64,000 bases of DNA from JBNKHG01 sp050290225 (GCA_050290225.1 JBNKHG010000076.1:45570-109569), one strand, 5' to 3'. Positions 23,155-31,783 are shown, numbered from the stretch's first letter. Numbers and translations are program-made. Notes: generated by a model from the sequence alone, not told the origin.

Positions 23155-24231
23155 TTGTTGTCCATCAAGCGCTGCTTTAAGGAGCGCTTCCTCGTTTAGT
23201 ACGTGGTTGTTGATAAACAGCCGCGCCGCGCCTGTGTGGTCCGTCAAGGCGTCGGCCGCCAGCAGGATGGCAGCTGCTGTCCAGGTGGTTTTCTCCTCCG
23301 GCCAGATGGTTTTATCGGGGAACACATAGCCGGTCCAGTAACCGCCGTCACGTTTGTCCACAAACTGATGCATCCAACTGTAGACATTGGTGGCGCGACT
23401 GCGGTCGCCGGCTGCCAGGAGTGCCATGGTTAATTCACAGGACTCGGCCACAGTCACCCAGGGTTCGTCGCAGACACAGCGACACCCCAGCTCGTGTTCG
23501 ACAAAGGTGGACCAGCGCCTGTCGATACGCTCTATCGCTTCCGCACCGGTAATGACACCGGTCAATATCGGGTAAAACCAGTCCATGGAGTAACGCGCCT
23601 TGCTATCCCAGGTGCGATCGAAACACTCAGGGTGATAGTGGAGCGTATTCTGTAAACGCTGTCGGGCACGTACCCAATCCAGTCGCTGCTGGCCCAGACT
23701 GGAGGCGATATTGATGGCGCATTCGAGGCTTTTGAAAATTGATGAGCAGGCGGTAACCAGGGCATCTTTTTGTGGTGCACCATTGTCATCGACGGCCCAG
23801 TAAATTTCACCGGTGTCAGCCTGGTAGCGCAGCACGAACTCTATCGCCTTCTCCACCATGGGGAAAAAGTACCGCAAAAAAGCCTGGTCTTCAGTGACAA
23901 GATAATGGTGCCAAATGCCGGTAGCCACGTAGGCGACAAAATTGGTCTCCCGGTGGTCGGCGTTTACCGGATCATTGCCTTCGTAGTGCGCCCACCAGCT
24001 GCCGTCTCCCAACTGTTGGTCGGCGAGCCATTGGTAAGCTCGTCGTGCCGCCTCGAACTCTCCGCCGATAGACAATCCCATGGATGCTTCGGTGTGGTCC
24101 CAGGGGTCGGTTTTTCCTCCGCTAAACCAGGGGATACTACCATCATGGTTTTGGGTGTTGAGGATATACTCAACGGTGGGACGCAGCAGCTGTTCCGGAA
24201 ACAGGCCCTTGGTAAAAATCAATCCACTCAT
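23134..24231 (-). CDS. Alpha/alpha-toroid protein (prenyltransferase/squalene-cyclase-like fold), glycan cluster
   Basis: 365 aa. Repeating helix pairs with motifs ILNTQNHDGSIPWF, WLADQQLGDGSWWAHYEG and FVDKRDGGYWTGY have the QxxDGSW-like pattern of alpha/alpha toroids (prenyltransferase and terpene-cyclase superfamily, also glycoside hydrolases of the six-hairpin type). Conserved acidic residues (WDHTEASMGL, ADHRETNFVAYV, WVTVAESCEL) face a central cavity in such folds. It forms a minus-strand operon with a methyltransferase (4-base overlap) and a GT4 enzyme (7-base overlap). The catalytic activity is not assignable: hydrolase, lyase or non-enzymatic are all possible. Confidence 0.75.
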   Translation of the reverse strand: MSGLIFTKGLFPEQLLRPTVEYILNTQNHDGSIPWFSGGKTDPWDHTEASMGLSIGGEFEAARRAYQWLADQQLGDGSWWAHYEGNDPVNADHRETNFVAYVATGIWHHYLVTEDQAFLRYFFPMVEKAIEFVLRYQADTGEIYWAVDDNGAPQKDALVTACSSIFKSLECAINIASSLGQQRLDWVRARQRLQNTLHYHPECFDRTWDSKARYSMDWFYPILTGVITGAEAIERIDRRWSTFVEHELGCRCVCDEPWVTVAESCELTMALLAAGDRSRATNVYSWMHQFVDKRDGGYWTGYVFPDKTIWPEEKTTWTAAAILLAADALTDHTGAARLFINNHVLNEEALLKAALDGQQLLDSTQ

Positions 24232-24956
24232 ACCGAGAGGTCCCTTTTAAAATACATGACCACACTTTTACCCATGATCGGGTTCAGCAGTTTTTCCAGT
24301 GCGCGCGTCAGCCAGGGCTTTTTCATCAGATCCCAGACTAGCAGTTTGTGGTAGGCCTTTACCAAAAAGTGTTCCTCCTGGCGTTCCCAAAACAGGCATT
24401 TCAGCCACCAGTAGGGCGCGTGCAAGGCATGGGCCCAGTGGTTGGCGTAGCGATGGAGGCCAAAGGTGCTCACATCCTGGTGCAGAGACTCGGCGTCAAA
24501 AATGCGGATATGTCCGCCCTTTACCCGGTGATAGGCGGTACTGAGGTGCCAGCAGATCCGCTCTGGCCAGGCCCGGGGCACACTGATGGCTAACAGGCCG
24601 TCGGCTTTGAGGATGCGATCTATTTCCGCCAGCATGGCCCTGTAGTCAGGGATATGTTCCAGTACTTCGGAACAGATCACTTTGTCAAAACTGTTGTCTG
24701 CAAAAGGCAGCGAGAGGCCGTCAGCACAGTAGAGAGAGAAACTTTTGTCAGCCGTGACTGCTCCCGCTTCGCCCAGAAAAGCCTGCAAGCGGTTGTGAGC
24801 AGTGGCGAGATCCTGGCGAGACAGATCAACGCCCACCACATGAATATGATCGTGCAGCAGGTAGGCATTGATGCAGTGTCGGCCTTCGCCGCAGCCCAGG
24901 TCGAGCACGCGGTCACCGGGTTGCAGATCCAGGCGTTTGAAATCGATGGTCAGCAT
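24228..24956 (-). CDS. Class I SAM-dependent methyltransferase (Methyltransf_11 type)
   Basis: 242 aa. Motif I is VLDLGCGEGRHCINAY (about 18-33), the motif II acid is in VVGVDLSRQDL, and motif IV reads FDKVICSEVLEHIPDY near 88-103. Then LKADGLLAISVPRAWPE. The start is ATG 24956, inside the GT4 frame; the stop overlaps the toroid gene start (ATGA). Tight overlaps imply one mRNA and a shared pathway. The acceptor is probably a sugar or lipid-linked glycan made by the neighbouring GT4; this is inferred. Confidence 0.87.
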   Translation of the reverse strand: MLTIDFKRLDLQPGDRVLDLGCGEGRHCINAYLLHDHIHVVGVDLSRQDLATAHNRLQAFLGEAGAVTADKSFSLYCADGLSLPFADNSFDKVICSEVLEHIPDYRAMLAEIDRILKADGLLAISVPRAWPERICWHLSTAYHRVKGGHIRIFDAESLHQDVSTFGLHRYANHWAHALHAPYWWLKCLFWERQEEHFLVKAYHKLLVWDLMKKPWLTRALEKLLNPIMGKSVVMYFKRDLSV

Positions 24957-26338
24957 GGCGTGGCGGTAACCTCTGCAGCGCCGGCTTGTCCGGTATTCAA
25001 AACACTATTATTTAAAACACTATGGTGGTAATAGTGGGTCAGGCGCCGGGCTTTGACTTGCCAACTGAAGTTGGTGAGGATGCGCGCGCGCGCTGCCTTG
25101 CCCAATCGCAGGCGCCGGGCGGGATCCCGCAGGAGCGTTTTTATGGCATTGCGCAGCGCGGCGCTGTCTCCTGCCTTGACTACCAGGCCGGCTTCCCCCA
25201 CCACTTCCGGCAGGGCGCCTCCATCGCTGGATATCACGGGTGTTTCGCAGGCCATGGCTTCGCCTGCGGGCAGGCCGAACCCCTCATACAGGGACGGGGA
25301 TACCGCCAGAGTCGCACGGTTGTAGTGTCTGACCAACTCTTCAGTGGAAATGCCAGACACAAACTCCACCGACTCAGCCAGTTCCAGTTGTTGCAGTTGT
25401 TTCTCGGTGGCGCCACCGTGTTTCAGTTTGCCGATCACCAGCAGCTTCAAGTCCGGGTACTCTACTCGCAGTTGGGCAACGGCTTCAAGCAGGTAACGTA
25501 ATCCCTTCAGAGGTTGGTCGGCGGAGGCGGTCGTTATAATCAGCCGCATTTCGCGTTCGACATTGGGCAGGGGGCGGAACACCTGTGTGTCTATTCCGTT
25601 ATACATAATCGGGATTTTCTCCACAGGGCGACTAAACGCCTCGGCAATATCCTGTCGCGACTGTTCGGACACCGTCACGACATGTTTGAGTCGGCGCACC
25701 ACCTTTCCCTGCATACGCAAAAAGCTGTGCCAGCGGCGCACCAGCAGGCGGTATTTCCAATTGGGAGCGGCATCCAGGGCCAATTGGTAGTCTCGGGTAA
25801 TAGGGTGGTGCACAGTGGCAACCACCGGCAGGCCGTTTTTTTCGATGGCCAGAAGACCGTAGGCCAGGCACTGGTTGTCGTGCACCAGGTCGTAACGATG
25901 GTTGTGCTGTTTTAAATATTTCGCCACCCGTCGGCCAAACGTATAGGGTTCGGCGAAGCCACCAGTGAGCATGCTAAACCACTCAAAGGTGTCGCTAAAG
26001 GATTTTAAATGGTGCCAGCGCAGGGCGGTAACGTGATCGGCAGCAGCGAATAAATCCAGGCTCGGCATCCGGATCAGTTTGACCCGTGGGTCGAGTTCGG
26101 GATAGGGCGGGCCGGAAATGACATCGACCTCGTGCCCCAGTTCCACCAGTGCCTTGCTCAGGTAGTTGATATAGATACCCTGGCCGCCCACATGGGGATG
26201 GCTGCGATAGCCCAACAGGCAAATGCGCAGGGGCTTTAAGTTCTGGAATTCATAGGCATTGGCGGCAATGGCGTTAGTTGCCTGGAGGTGGGGTTCCTGC
26301 GCTGTCATCAAACGGTCCGCTAGTTCTTGTGGAGACAT
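24950..26338 (-). CDS. GT4-family glycosyltransferase
   Basis: About 462 aa. The N-terminal Rossmann domain starts with RICLLGYRSHPHVGGQGIYINYLSKAL, the GT4 acceptor-side motif. The C-terminal domain holds the donor site, with ITTASADQPLKGLRYLLEA, SPSLYEGFGLPAGEAMA (EX7E motif) and PVISSDGGALPEVVGEAGLV. The frame is open up to 26440, but a good promoter (26361-26389) lies inside the extra stretch, so ATG 26338 or ATG 26308 is the likely start. There is no membrane segment in the trimmed form. First gene of a GT4-methyltransferase-toroid operon. The C-terminal tail contains a 15-bp duplication that encodes SVLN twice. Confidence 0.88.
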   Translation of the reverse strand: MSPQELADRLMTAQEPHLQATNAIAANAYEFQNLKPLRICLLGYRSHPHVGGQGIYINYLSKALVELGHEVDVISGPPYPELDPRVKLIRMPSLDLFAAADHVTALRWHHLKSFSDTFEWFSMLTGGFAEPYTFGRRVAKYLKQHNHRYDLVHDNQCLAYGLLAIEKNGLPVVATVHHPITRDYQLALDAAPNWKYRLLVRRWHSFLRMQGKVVRRLKHVVTVSEQSRQDIAEAFSRPVEKIPIMYNGIDTQVFRPLPNVEREMRLIITTASADQPLKGLRYLLEAVAQLRVEYPDLKLLVIGKLKHGGATEKQLQQLELAESVEFVSGISTEELVRHYNRATLAVSPSLYEGFGLPAGEAMACETPVISSDGGALPEVVGEAGLVVKAGDSAALRNAIKTLLRDPARRLRLGKAARARILTNFSWQVKARRLTHYYHHSVLNNSVLNTGQAGAAEVTATPC

Positions 26339-26360
26339 CCATTGAGGAACGGTTGCGATG

Positions 26361-26389
26361 ATTATAAAGGTGGGGGGCAATAGGGCCAA
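26361..26389 (-). promoter_or_regulatory. Sigma70 promoter of the GT4 operon
   Basis: On the minus strand TTGGCC (revcomp of 26384-26389) and TATAAT (revcomp of 26361-26366) are 17 bases apart, giving a start near 26353 and a leader of only about 15 bases if ATG 26338 is used. Confidence 0.7.
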
Positions 26390-26910
26390 TAGGACAATAA
26401 ATGATTTGCTAAAGTCCCCGATCCAGGCGTCCTGCGCCATTTCTTATGAGGGGATTACAGAGAGGCCTCTGTTCACGACGCCCGTAGCGTTAAGAGAGTA
26501 CTGGTGGCAGTGTGTTTGGGTGTGTGCTACGCGCTCCAGGCGCGGCTTGTGCCAAGCGATCCTCCAGGGGTTGGAGGCTATTCAGGGTGTTAAGTCTGTA
26601 TCCGGGTGTGTGGAAAGACTGGTGCCAAGCGTTAAACGGGGGCAGCCCGAGCCCTGCTATAAATTCGGCTGGCGTTGGGGAAACCACTATTCCCGCCGTG
26701 GCAAGTGCCCTGGAAGTGCGACACGATAGGCCGCAGCATCTGAATGTGCACAGCCCCGCCCTTGCCAATAAGAAAATCCCCCCATTCAGTAGCAAGGTCT
26801 TCCCCGGGACGAGTTCCTGTGGTCGCTCGCTGCTGACTTACCAGTCATGAATGGAGTGCGCTGCGTTATTTAACGCAATGGAAAACGTTTCCCGGCAAGT
26901 CTGTAATGTC
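26390..26910. other. Gene-free stretch between GT4 operon and 41-aa protein gene
   Basis: Two open frames of about 100-120 codons occur here but lack start signals, family features and plausible composition. I see no RNA gene. It may be the remains of a lost gene, but nothing recognisable is left. Confidence 0.4.
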
Positions 26911-27036
26911 TCAGTGCTCGTGCTCTGTACGGCCATCGATCCACCACAGCAAGAGTCCGCCCGCGGCGCTGGCGATGAGAATGGTGGCCAGGGTAATAGT
27001 GCTGATCAGCATTGGAACAGTGACGGCTTCAGTCAC
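26911..27036 (-). CDS. 41-aa single-pass membrane protein with C-terminal HEH
   Basis: Starts MTEAVTVPML, continues with one hydrophobic helix ISTITLATILIASAAGGLLL, then WWIDGRTEHEH and TGA. The GTG start is preceded by AAAGGAG at ideal spacing. The tail would face the cytoplasm or periplasm and could bind a metal through His-Glu-His. It is the next minus-strand gene after the ZnuD-like receptor, 247 bases downstream, so it may be part of the zinc group or have its own promoter. No known family is recognised. Confidence 0.65.
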   Translation of the reverse strand: MTEAVTVPMLISTITLATILIASAAGGLLLWWIDGRTEHEH

Positions 27037-27282
27037 GACAAACTCCTTTACCTCTTCAATAAAAAAGGTGCTTATGAAAATAACCTCCAGCCAACAAATG
27101 GATTGTTGACTTAACTTGAAGCTATCTTATCCAACACCTCTAACGCCGTATTGATATGTGTCAATCAAAGCTGCGACCGGGGAGTGTTTTATAAAAAGTG
27201 GGCAAAGGGCGGGTCTGTCCATGACCCATCCCTTTGGTTTGAGAGCAGAGAGATAATGGGAGAGTGACCTAAAAACTCTGGT

Positions 27283-29334
27283 CTAAAAGCTCAGCCGCAG
27301 ACCGACGCTAAAACCGCGACCGGCTTCCGGCGCAATCGTGCGCAAAAACGAACTGGCGTTGCGAATCTCTTCATTCAATAGATTCTGGCCTTTGATAAAC
27401 ACCAGCATATCGATATCCGACCACATAAAGCGGCGGTTGAGTTGAAACTCCAGCCGGGTATAACCATCGGTTTCATCCTCGAAGTTGCCCGGATGCACCT
27501 GATCATCCACTTCGGTTAGGCGTAGCCGCGCATGCCAGTCATCCCGTTCAAACTGCACTTCAGCCCCCAGTCTCGGCGGGCTTACCCGTGGTACATCCCC
27601 TTGTTGATCCAGTTCCGCGCGAACGTAATCGCCGAACAGGCGCAGGGCGAAATACTCGTTCAGCGGCAGATGCAGCTGGGCTTCGACGCCGCGGAAACGG
27701 GCATCTTCCTGGTCGTATCGGTAAATGGTGAGTTCCTCGACCGGATCCACCGTATTGGTGTTGCGACGATAGATAAAATCACTGATATCGTTGTAAAACA
27801 GGTTGATCTCAATTTCGAGGTTGTCCTCTCCATCGGCGTTTTGTTCGCGGTAGTTGTAGCCCAGTTCCAGGTTGCGGCTTGTCTCGGCGTTCAGGTTGCT
27901 GTTGCCTTTTATCATCGCCTGTTCGGCCAGGTGGGCGCCGTCGGAGAAGAGTTCTTCCACTGAGGGCGCGCGTTGGGAGCGGCTCAATACCAGATTAAAG
28001 CGTTGTTTCGGCGACAAACGATATTGGCTCGCCAGGGAGAAGCTGGTGGTATGGTGGTCTTCGGATTGGCCGCTTAGGGGATCTAAGGCCTGGTGTTCCA
28101 GGCGCGCACCCAGCTCCACCAGCCACTGGTCCCACTCGCGTTCCTCTACAGCGAAGACGCCGAAGGTGCGGGTGTCGGTCTGGGGGATAAAGGCCTCATC
28201 GCCAATGGCGGCAAAGTCCCGGTCCAGAGCCTGAAGGCCGAAGGCGCCGCGCCATGCGCCGCCAAAAGCGGTCACTGGGATGTGGACCAGCTCCAGCCGG
28301 GCTTCAACCGCATCACTGTCGAATACGGTACCCGCGACGCCGCCTTCCAGTTCTGTGTGCTCATAATCCACGTACCCCAGGCGCAGGCGCAGGGTGTCGA
28401 TACCGACAATGGGTTGGTCCAGCCCTGCTTTCAAGTCGTAGCGGGTCTGTTGCATGTCGATGCGCACCCGCTCTTCCCCGGTATGGGCGTCTCCTTGATT
28501 TTCGATCTCTTCGTGATGCTCATGGGCGCCGGGGGGAATGCCGTACTGGTTCTCCAATGTCTGGACACTGAGGCCAAGGTAACCTCGATTGCCTATCAAG
28601 CTGACGCCGGCCGTACCACTGCTGGCCTGGCCATCGCTGTTATCGATAACGTCGACGGAGGTTTCATCGCCACCGCGAACATCCGCGGGACCATCAATGC
28701 GGACGTTACCGCTGTCGCGATAAAGACCGTCCAGGTGCCAGGCAAAATTGCCTTTGCCGCCGTCCAATCGGAACAGGGAAGCCGTTTCGTCATTGGCATT
28801 GTTGTGGCGGCTTTCCAGAGCGCCCTTGACTCCGTTTTGCCGCTGGTTGGGAATCCGGTTGTCGATAACGTTGACGATGCCACCGATGGCCCCGTTACCG
28901 TAGCGCAGCGTCTGCGGGCCGCGCAAAATTTCGATGCGATCGGCCAGCAGCGCTTCGGTGGCATTGGCGTGGTCCGAAGAACTGTTGGCCGCGTCCAGGG
29001 TATCCAGGTTGTCCTGCATCACTTTGACCCGATGACCCTGTTGGCCGCGAATCACCGGGCTGCCCACGCCGGGACCGAAAGAGGCGCTGCTGACGCCCAG
29101 CTGGCCGCTAAGGGTTTCACCCAGGGTGGCGGCGGCCTGAGTTGCCAGTTGGTCACCGGACAGCACCGCTGCCGGGCGAGTATTGACACTGTCGGTCTTG
29201 TCCAGCGGTGAGGCGCTGACAATAACTTCTTCCTGGTAGTCGTTTTTCTGGTAGTCGTCAGTGGCCAGGGATATCTGGGCGATAACGGCGGAAATCGCCG
29301 CAGCGAGGGCGGCGGATAGCTTGTGAAAAGTCAC
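27283..29334 (-). CDS. znuD: TonB-dependent receptor, ZnuD-like, predicted zinc uptake
   Basis: 683 aa. Signal peptide at 1-24 (ALAAAISAVIAQISLA), TonB box EEVIVSAS near 35. The plug domain contains TLGETLSGQLGVSSASFGPGVGSP, VIRGQQGHRVKVMQDNLDT, SSDHANATEALLADRIEILRG and AIGGIVNVIDNRIP, the ZnuD pattern. A loop in the barrel is His-rich (GAHEHHEEIE, then GDAHTGEE near 285), as expected for metal capture. The barrel ends in GFSVGLRLSF. GTG start with CAGGAGT upstream. A Zur box precedes the small gene in front of it, so both are predicted to be derepressed in zinc shortage. Confidence 0.92.
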   Translation of the reverse strand: MTFHKLSAALAAAISAVIAQISLATDDYQKNDYQEEVIVSASPLDKTDSVNTRPAAVLSGDQLATQAAATLGETLSGQLGVSSASFGPGVGSPVIRGQQGHRVKVMQDNLDTLDAANSSSDHANATEALLADRIEILRGPQTLRYGNGAIGGIVNVIDNRIPNQRQNGVKGALESRHNNANDETASLFRLDGGKGNFAWHLDGLYRDSGNVRIDGPADVRGGDETSVDVIDNSDGQASSGTAGVSLIGNRGYLGLSVQTLENQYGIPPGAHEHHEEIENQGDAHTGEERVRIDMQQTRYDLKAGLDQPIVGIDTLRLRLGYVDYEHTELEGGVAGTVFDSDAVEARLELVHIPVTAFGGAWRGAFGLQALDRDFAAIGDEAFIPQTDTRTFGVFAVEEREWDQWLVELGARLEHQALDPLSGQSEDHHTTSFSLASQYRLSPKQRFNLVLSRSQRAPSVEELFSDGAHLAEQAMIKGNSNLNAETSRNLELGYNYREQNADGEDNLEIEINLFYNDISDFIYRRNTNTVDPVEELTIYRYDQEDARFRGVEAQLHLPLNEYFALRLFGDYVRAELDQQGDVPRVSPPRLGAEVQFERDDWHARLRLTEVDDQVHPGNFEDETDGYTRLEFQLNRRFMWSDIDMLVFIKGQNLLNEEIRNASSFLRTIAPEAGRGFSVGLRLSF

Positions 29335-29409
29335 GGTTTACTCCTGTAAAAACCATAAGGCAGTCCGGGCTGGGTGGACTGCGAAAAAGGCAAAGCGGTT
29401 TGATTGGGG

Positions 29410-29703
29410 TCAGGCGTAAACGGGTGGGGCGCGAGTCGAGTAGCTGCGAACAGGCTTGGTGAGTGTTACAAGCAGTCGCTGTGGCGCTTGCTCGATGGCA
29501 ATGTGCGGGAATCGCAGTATCGGAGCCAGGTCCACGGCTGCCTTAACGGTATCCTGGAACAGGCAGGTGACACACTTGTGGTCAGTCAGGTTTTCCAGGC
29601 CCGGGTGCAGATGACTGATGCTCAACGTCTGGCAAATCACCAGCAGTATCGCTGCCAGGAGCAGCAATGGGCGGGATTTACTTTGGTTGGCGACACTGAA
29701 CAA
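29410..29703 (-). CDS. Small His/Cys membrane or secreted protein (DUF2946-like)
   Basis: About 97 aa. A hydrophobic helix PLLLLAAILLVICQTLSI is followed by SHLHPGLENLTDH and CVTCLF, giving two His, then a CxxC pair, and the protein ends in RAPPVYA. That layout resembles DUF2946-type proteins found with metal transporters. The frame opens at 29784, but that start lies inside the Zur box and promoter, so TTG 29703 with ACAGG upstream is preferred; no ATG or GTG is in frame nearby. It lies directly in front of the ZnuD-like gene (75 bases). A periplasmic zinc-handling role is inferred. Confidence 0.6.
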   Translation of the reverse strand: MFSVANQSKSRPLLLLAAILLVICQTLSISHLHPGLENLTDHKCVTCLFQDTVKAAVDLAPILRFPHIAIEQAPQRLLVTLTKPVRSYSTRAPPVYA

Positions 29704-29769
29704 GGGAGTGAACCTGTTTGAACACGGCTTATTGCCTGGCTGATTCGCCAAGCGTGGTGCAAAGTAGGC

Positions 29770-29782
29770 GTTATAGTATAAC
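29770..29782. promoter_or_regulatory. Zur box
   Basis: GTTATAGTATAAC is a perfect 13-bp palindrome and matches the core of the gammaproteobacterial Zur consensus (GTTATAnTATAAC). It overlaps a possible -10 (TATACT on the minus strand) of the zinc group. A second, imperfect palindrome (ACAATA-n6-TATTGT, 29781-29798) adjoins it. Confidence 0.85.
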
Positions 29783-29933
29783 AATACTTGAATATTGTAA
29801 GCGGTTTTTTTGCAGCCCGGGTGACCTTGTTTTATGCCCGAGGCTTAAAATTATCCCTCGTTGCCGATCCAGTATGGAACCCGGGCTCGGAGGATGGCAT
29901 GCTATGGATCGTCCAAGCTGAAGGTAGATAACC

Positions 29934-30299
29934 ATGGCGCCTAAAGAGCAACCCGGTCCCGGCCAGGTGGTTGCCAGGCAGACCCGTGACGGTCACAGCC
30001 TGGTGATCGACGTTGTTGGACGTTTCGGCTTTGATCTGCATAGGCAATTTCGCCAGTCCTATGAAGAACAACCCAAGCGGTACAAGCGCTACGCGGTCAA
30101 TCTCAAGCAGTGTGACAGTATCGACAGTACGGGTCTGGGCATGCTGTTGATGCTGAGGGACTTTGCCGGGCTGGGAAAAGAGGGGTTGTTACTGGTGCAC
30201 TGCTGCGAAGAGGTGTCCCAGGTATTGAAATACGCCGGCTTTGACGAGTTGTTTACCATCCAGAGAAGCTCACCTCCCCGCAGAGCAACCCCACCCTGA
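29934..30299 (+). CDS. STAS-domain protein (anti-sigma-factor-antagonist-like)
   Basis: 121 aa, a single STAS domain: VIDVVGRFGFDLHRQF, then YAVNLKQCDSIDSTGLGMLLML with the conserved DSTGLG loop, whose Ser is the phosphorylation site in SpoIIAA-type proteins (about residue 67). LLVHCCEEVSQVLKYAGFDELF completes it. The start has GAAGGTAG upstream. No kinase or phosphatase partner is adjacent; it stands between the divergent zinc group and hisB, and its partner must be elsewhere. Confidence 0.87.
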   Translation: MAPKEQPGPGQVVARQTRDGHSLVIDVVGRFGFDLHRQFRQSYEEQPKRYKRYAVNLKQCDSIDSTGLGMLLMLRDFAGLGKEGLLLVHCCEEVSQVLKYAGFDELFTIQRSSPPRRATPP

Positions 30300-30441
30300 T
30301 ATTCCCTTTTGGTCTATCGATAACACCTGCTGGCAACAACACTTGCCAGGCGCTAATTGTTGCAAAAGTGGCACCGGGAGCATTCATGCCAGTATAATTC
30401 GCCTTTTTTGTGGGCTTGAGGCCCGGTTAATGGAGAACCCT

Positions 30442-31035
30442 ATGGCGGAACGCAAAGCCCAGGTCAGCCGCGACACGCTTGAGACCAAGATACAGGTCAG
30501 TGTGAACCTCGATGGCACCGGTAAGGCCAGGTTCGATACGGGTGTACCCTTTCTCGAGCATATGATGGACCAAATTGCCCGCCACGGCCTAATCGATATG
30601 GATATCACCTGCAAAGGCGATACCCATATCGACGATCACCACACCGTTGAGGATATTGGTATTACCCTGGGCCAGGCAGTAGCCAAAGCCGTGGGGGATA
30701 AAAAGGGTATTCGCCGTTACGGCCACGCCTATGTGCCCCTGGACGAGGCTCTCTCACGGGTGGTGATCGATTTTTCCGGTCGCCCGGGCCTGCAGCTGCA
30801 TATCCCTTTCACCCAGAAGCGGGTGGGAGAGTTCGATACCGAGCTGTTTTGGGAGTTTTTCCAGGGCTTCGTCAATCACGCGCAGGTAACCCTGCACCTG
30901 GACTGCCTGCGGGGGCACAATGTCCATCACCAGATTGAGACGATATTCAAGGCCTTCGGCCGTGCCCTGCGCATGGCGTTGGAGCTGGATCCTCGCATGA
31001 GTGGGATGATGCCTTCAACAAAAGGCACACTTTAA
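30442..31035 (+). CDS. hisB: Imidazoleglycerol-phosphate dehydratase
   Basis: 197 aa, the monofunctional form. Manganese-binding His motifs LEHMMDQIARHG (about 38-49), DDHHTVED (about 64-71) and GHNVHHQIETIFKAFGRAL (about 161-179) are intact. It dehydrates imidazole glycerol phosphate to imidazole acetol phosphate in histidine synthesis. The frame opens much further upstream, but ATG 30442 has GGAGA at correct distance and gives the standard length. hisH begins 60 bases on. Confidence 0.97.
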   Translation: MAERKAQVSRDTLETKIQVSVNLDGTGKARFDTGVPFLEHMMDQIARHGLIDMDITCKGDTHIDDHHTVEDIGITLGQAVAKAVGDKKGIRRYGHAYVPLDEALSRVVIDFSGRPGLQLHIPFTQKRVGEFDTELFWEFFQGFVNHAQVTLHLDCLRGHNVHHQIETIFKAFGRALRMALELDPRMSGMMPSTKGTL

Positions 31036-31095
31036 CCCGGCTTTTAACAATGCAACACCCGGCAGTATGCCGGGTGCTCACAGGTAAGACGTTTT

Positions 31096-31752
31096 ATGAG
31101 CAGTAACCGCATTGCCGTTATCGACTATGGCATGGGCAATCTCCACTCGGTGGCCAGTGCCCTGGAGCACGCCGCCCCTGAAGCCGATGTGGTCGTCACC
31201 GCGGATCCCGAGCGGGTGTTGGCAGCGGATCGGGTGGTATTTCCGGGGGTTGGCGCCATCCGCGACTGCATGGCGGAAATCCGTCGCCTGGGCTTCGACC
31301 GGGTGATTGCGGAAGTGATCGCGTCAGGTAAACCGGTGCTGGCCATCTGTGTAGGCATGCAGGCCTTGTTGGAACGCAGTGAGGAAAACGAGGGCGTCGA
31401 CTGCCTGGGGCTCCTGCCCGGCCAGGTGCGCTTTTTTGGCAAGGGGCTGCGGGATATCGACGGCACCCACCTGAAGGTTCCCCACATGGGCTGGAATCAG
31501 GTGCGGCAGTCCAGGGGGCACCCCCTTTGGAGCGACATCCCCGATAACAGCCGCTTCTATTTTGTTCACAGCTACTATGCGGAAGCGGGGGTGCAGGAGC
31601 AGGTTGCCGGCATCTGTGACTACGGCCGTTCGTTTGCTGTGGCCCTGGCAAAGGACAACCTGTTCGCGGTGCAATTCCACCCGGAAAAGAGTCACACCGC
31701 CGGCCTTCAGCTCTTGCAGAATTTTGCTCACTGGGACGGCAGGGGCGCCTAG
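31096..31752 (+). CDS. hisH: Imidazole glycerol phosphate synthase, glutaminase subunit
   Basis: 218 aa, class I glutamine amidotransferase. The nucleophile is the Cys in LAICVGMQALLE (near 84); the His and Glu of the triad are in FAVQFHPEKSH (near 190-200). YGMGNLHSVASAL is the usual N-terminus. Works with HisF to make imidazole glycerol phosphate and AICAR. The stop codon lies inside the first copy of a 14-bp tandem repeat. hisA, normally between hisH and hisF, is absent here. Confidence 0.97.
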   Translation: MSSNRIAVIDYGMGNLHSVASALEHAAPEADVVVTADPERVLAADRVVFPGVGAIRDCMAEIRRLGFDRVIAEVIASGKPVLAICVGMQALLERSEENEGVDCLGLLPGQVRFFGKGLRDIDGTHLKVPHMGWNQVRQSRGHPLWSDIPDNSRFYFVHSYYAEAGVQEQVAGICDYGRSFAVALAKDNLFAVQFHPEKSHTAGLQLLQNFAHWDGRGA

Positions 31753-31783
31753 CTGGGGGCGCCTAGCTGGGGGCGCCGAGCTG
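31742..31783. repeat. Three tandem 14-bp units between hisH and hisF
   Basis: GGGGCGCCTAGCTG at 31742-31755 and 31756-31769 exactly, and GGGGCGCCGAGCTG at 31770-31783 with one change. The first copy encodes the end of HisH. It lies where hisA would be expected. Confidence 0.88.

Noticed and set aside
26390..26910. Open frames of 100-120 codons between the GT4 operon and the 41-aa gene
   Set aside because: No start signals, no domain features, and they overlap one another on opposite strands.
28093..29211. 372-codon open frame on the + strand opposite the ZnuD-like gene
   Set aside because: Antisense shadow of a clear TonB receptor; low-complexity residues and no start signal.
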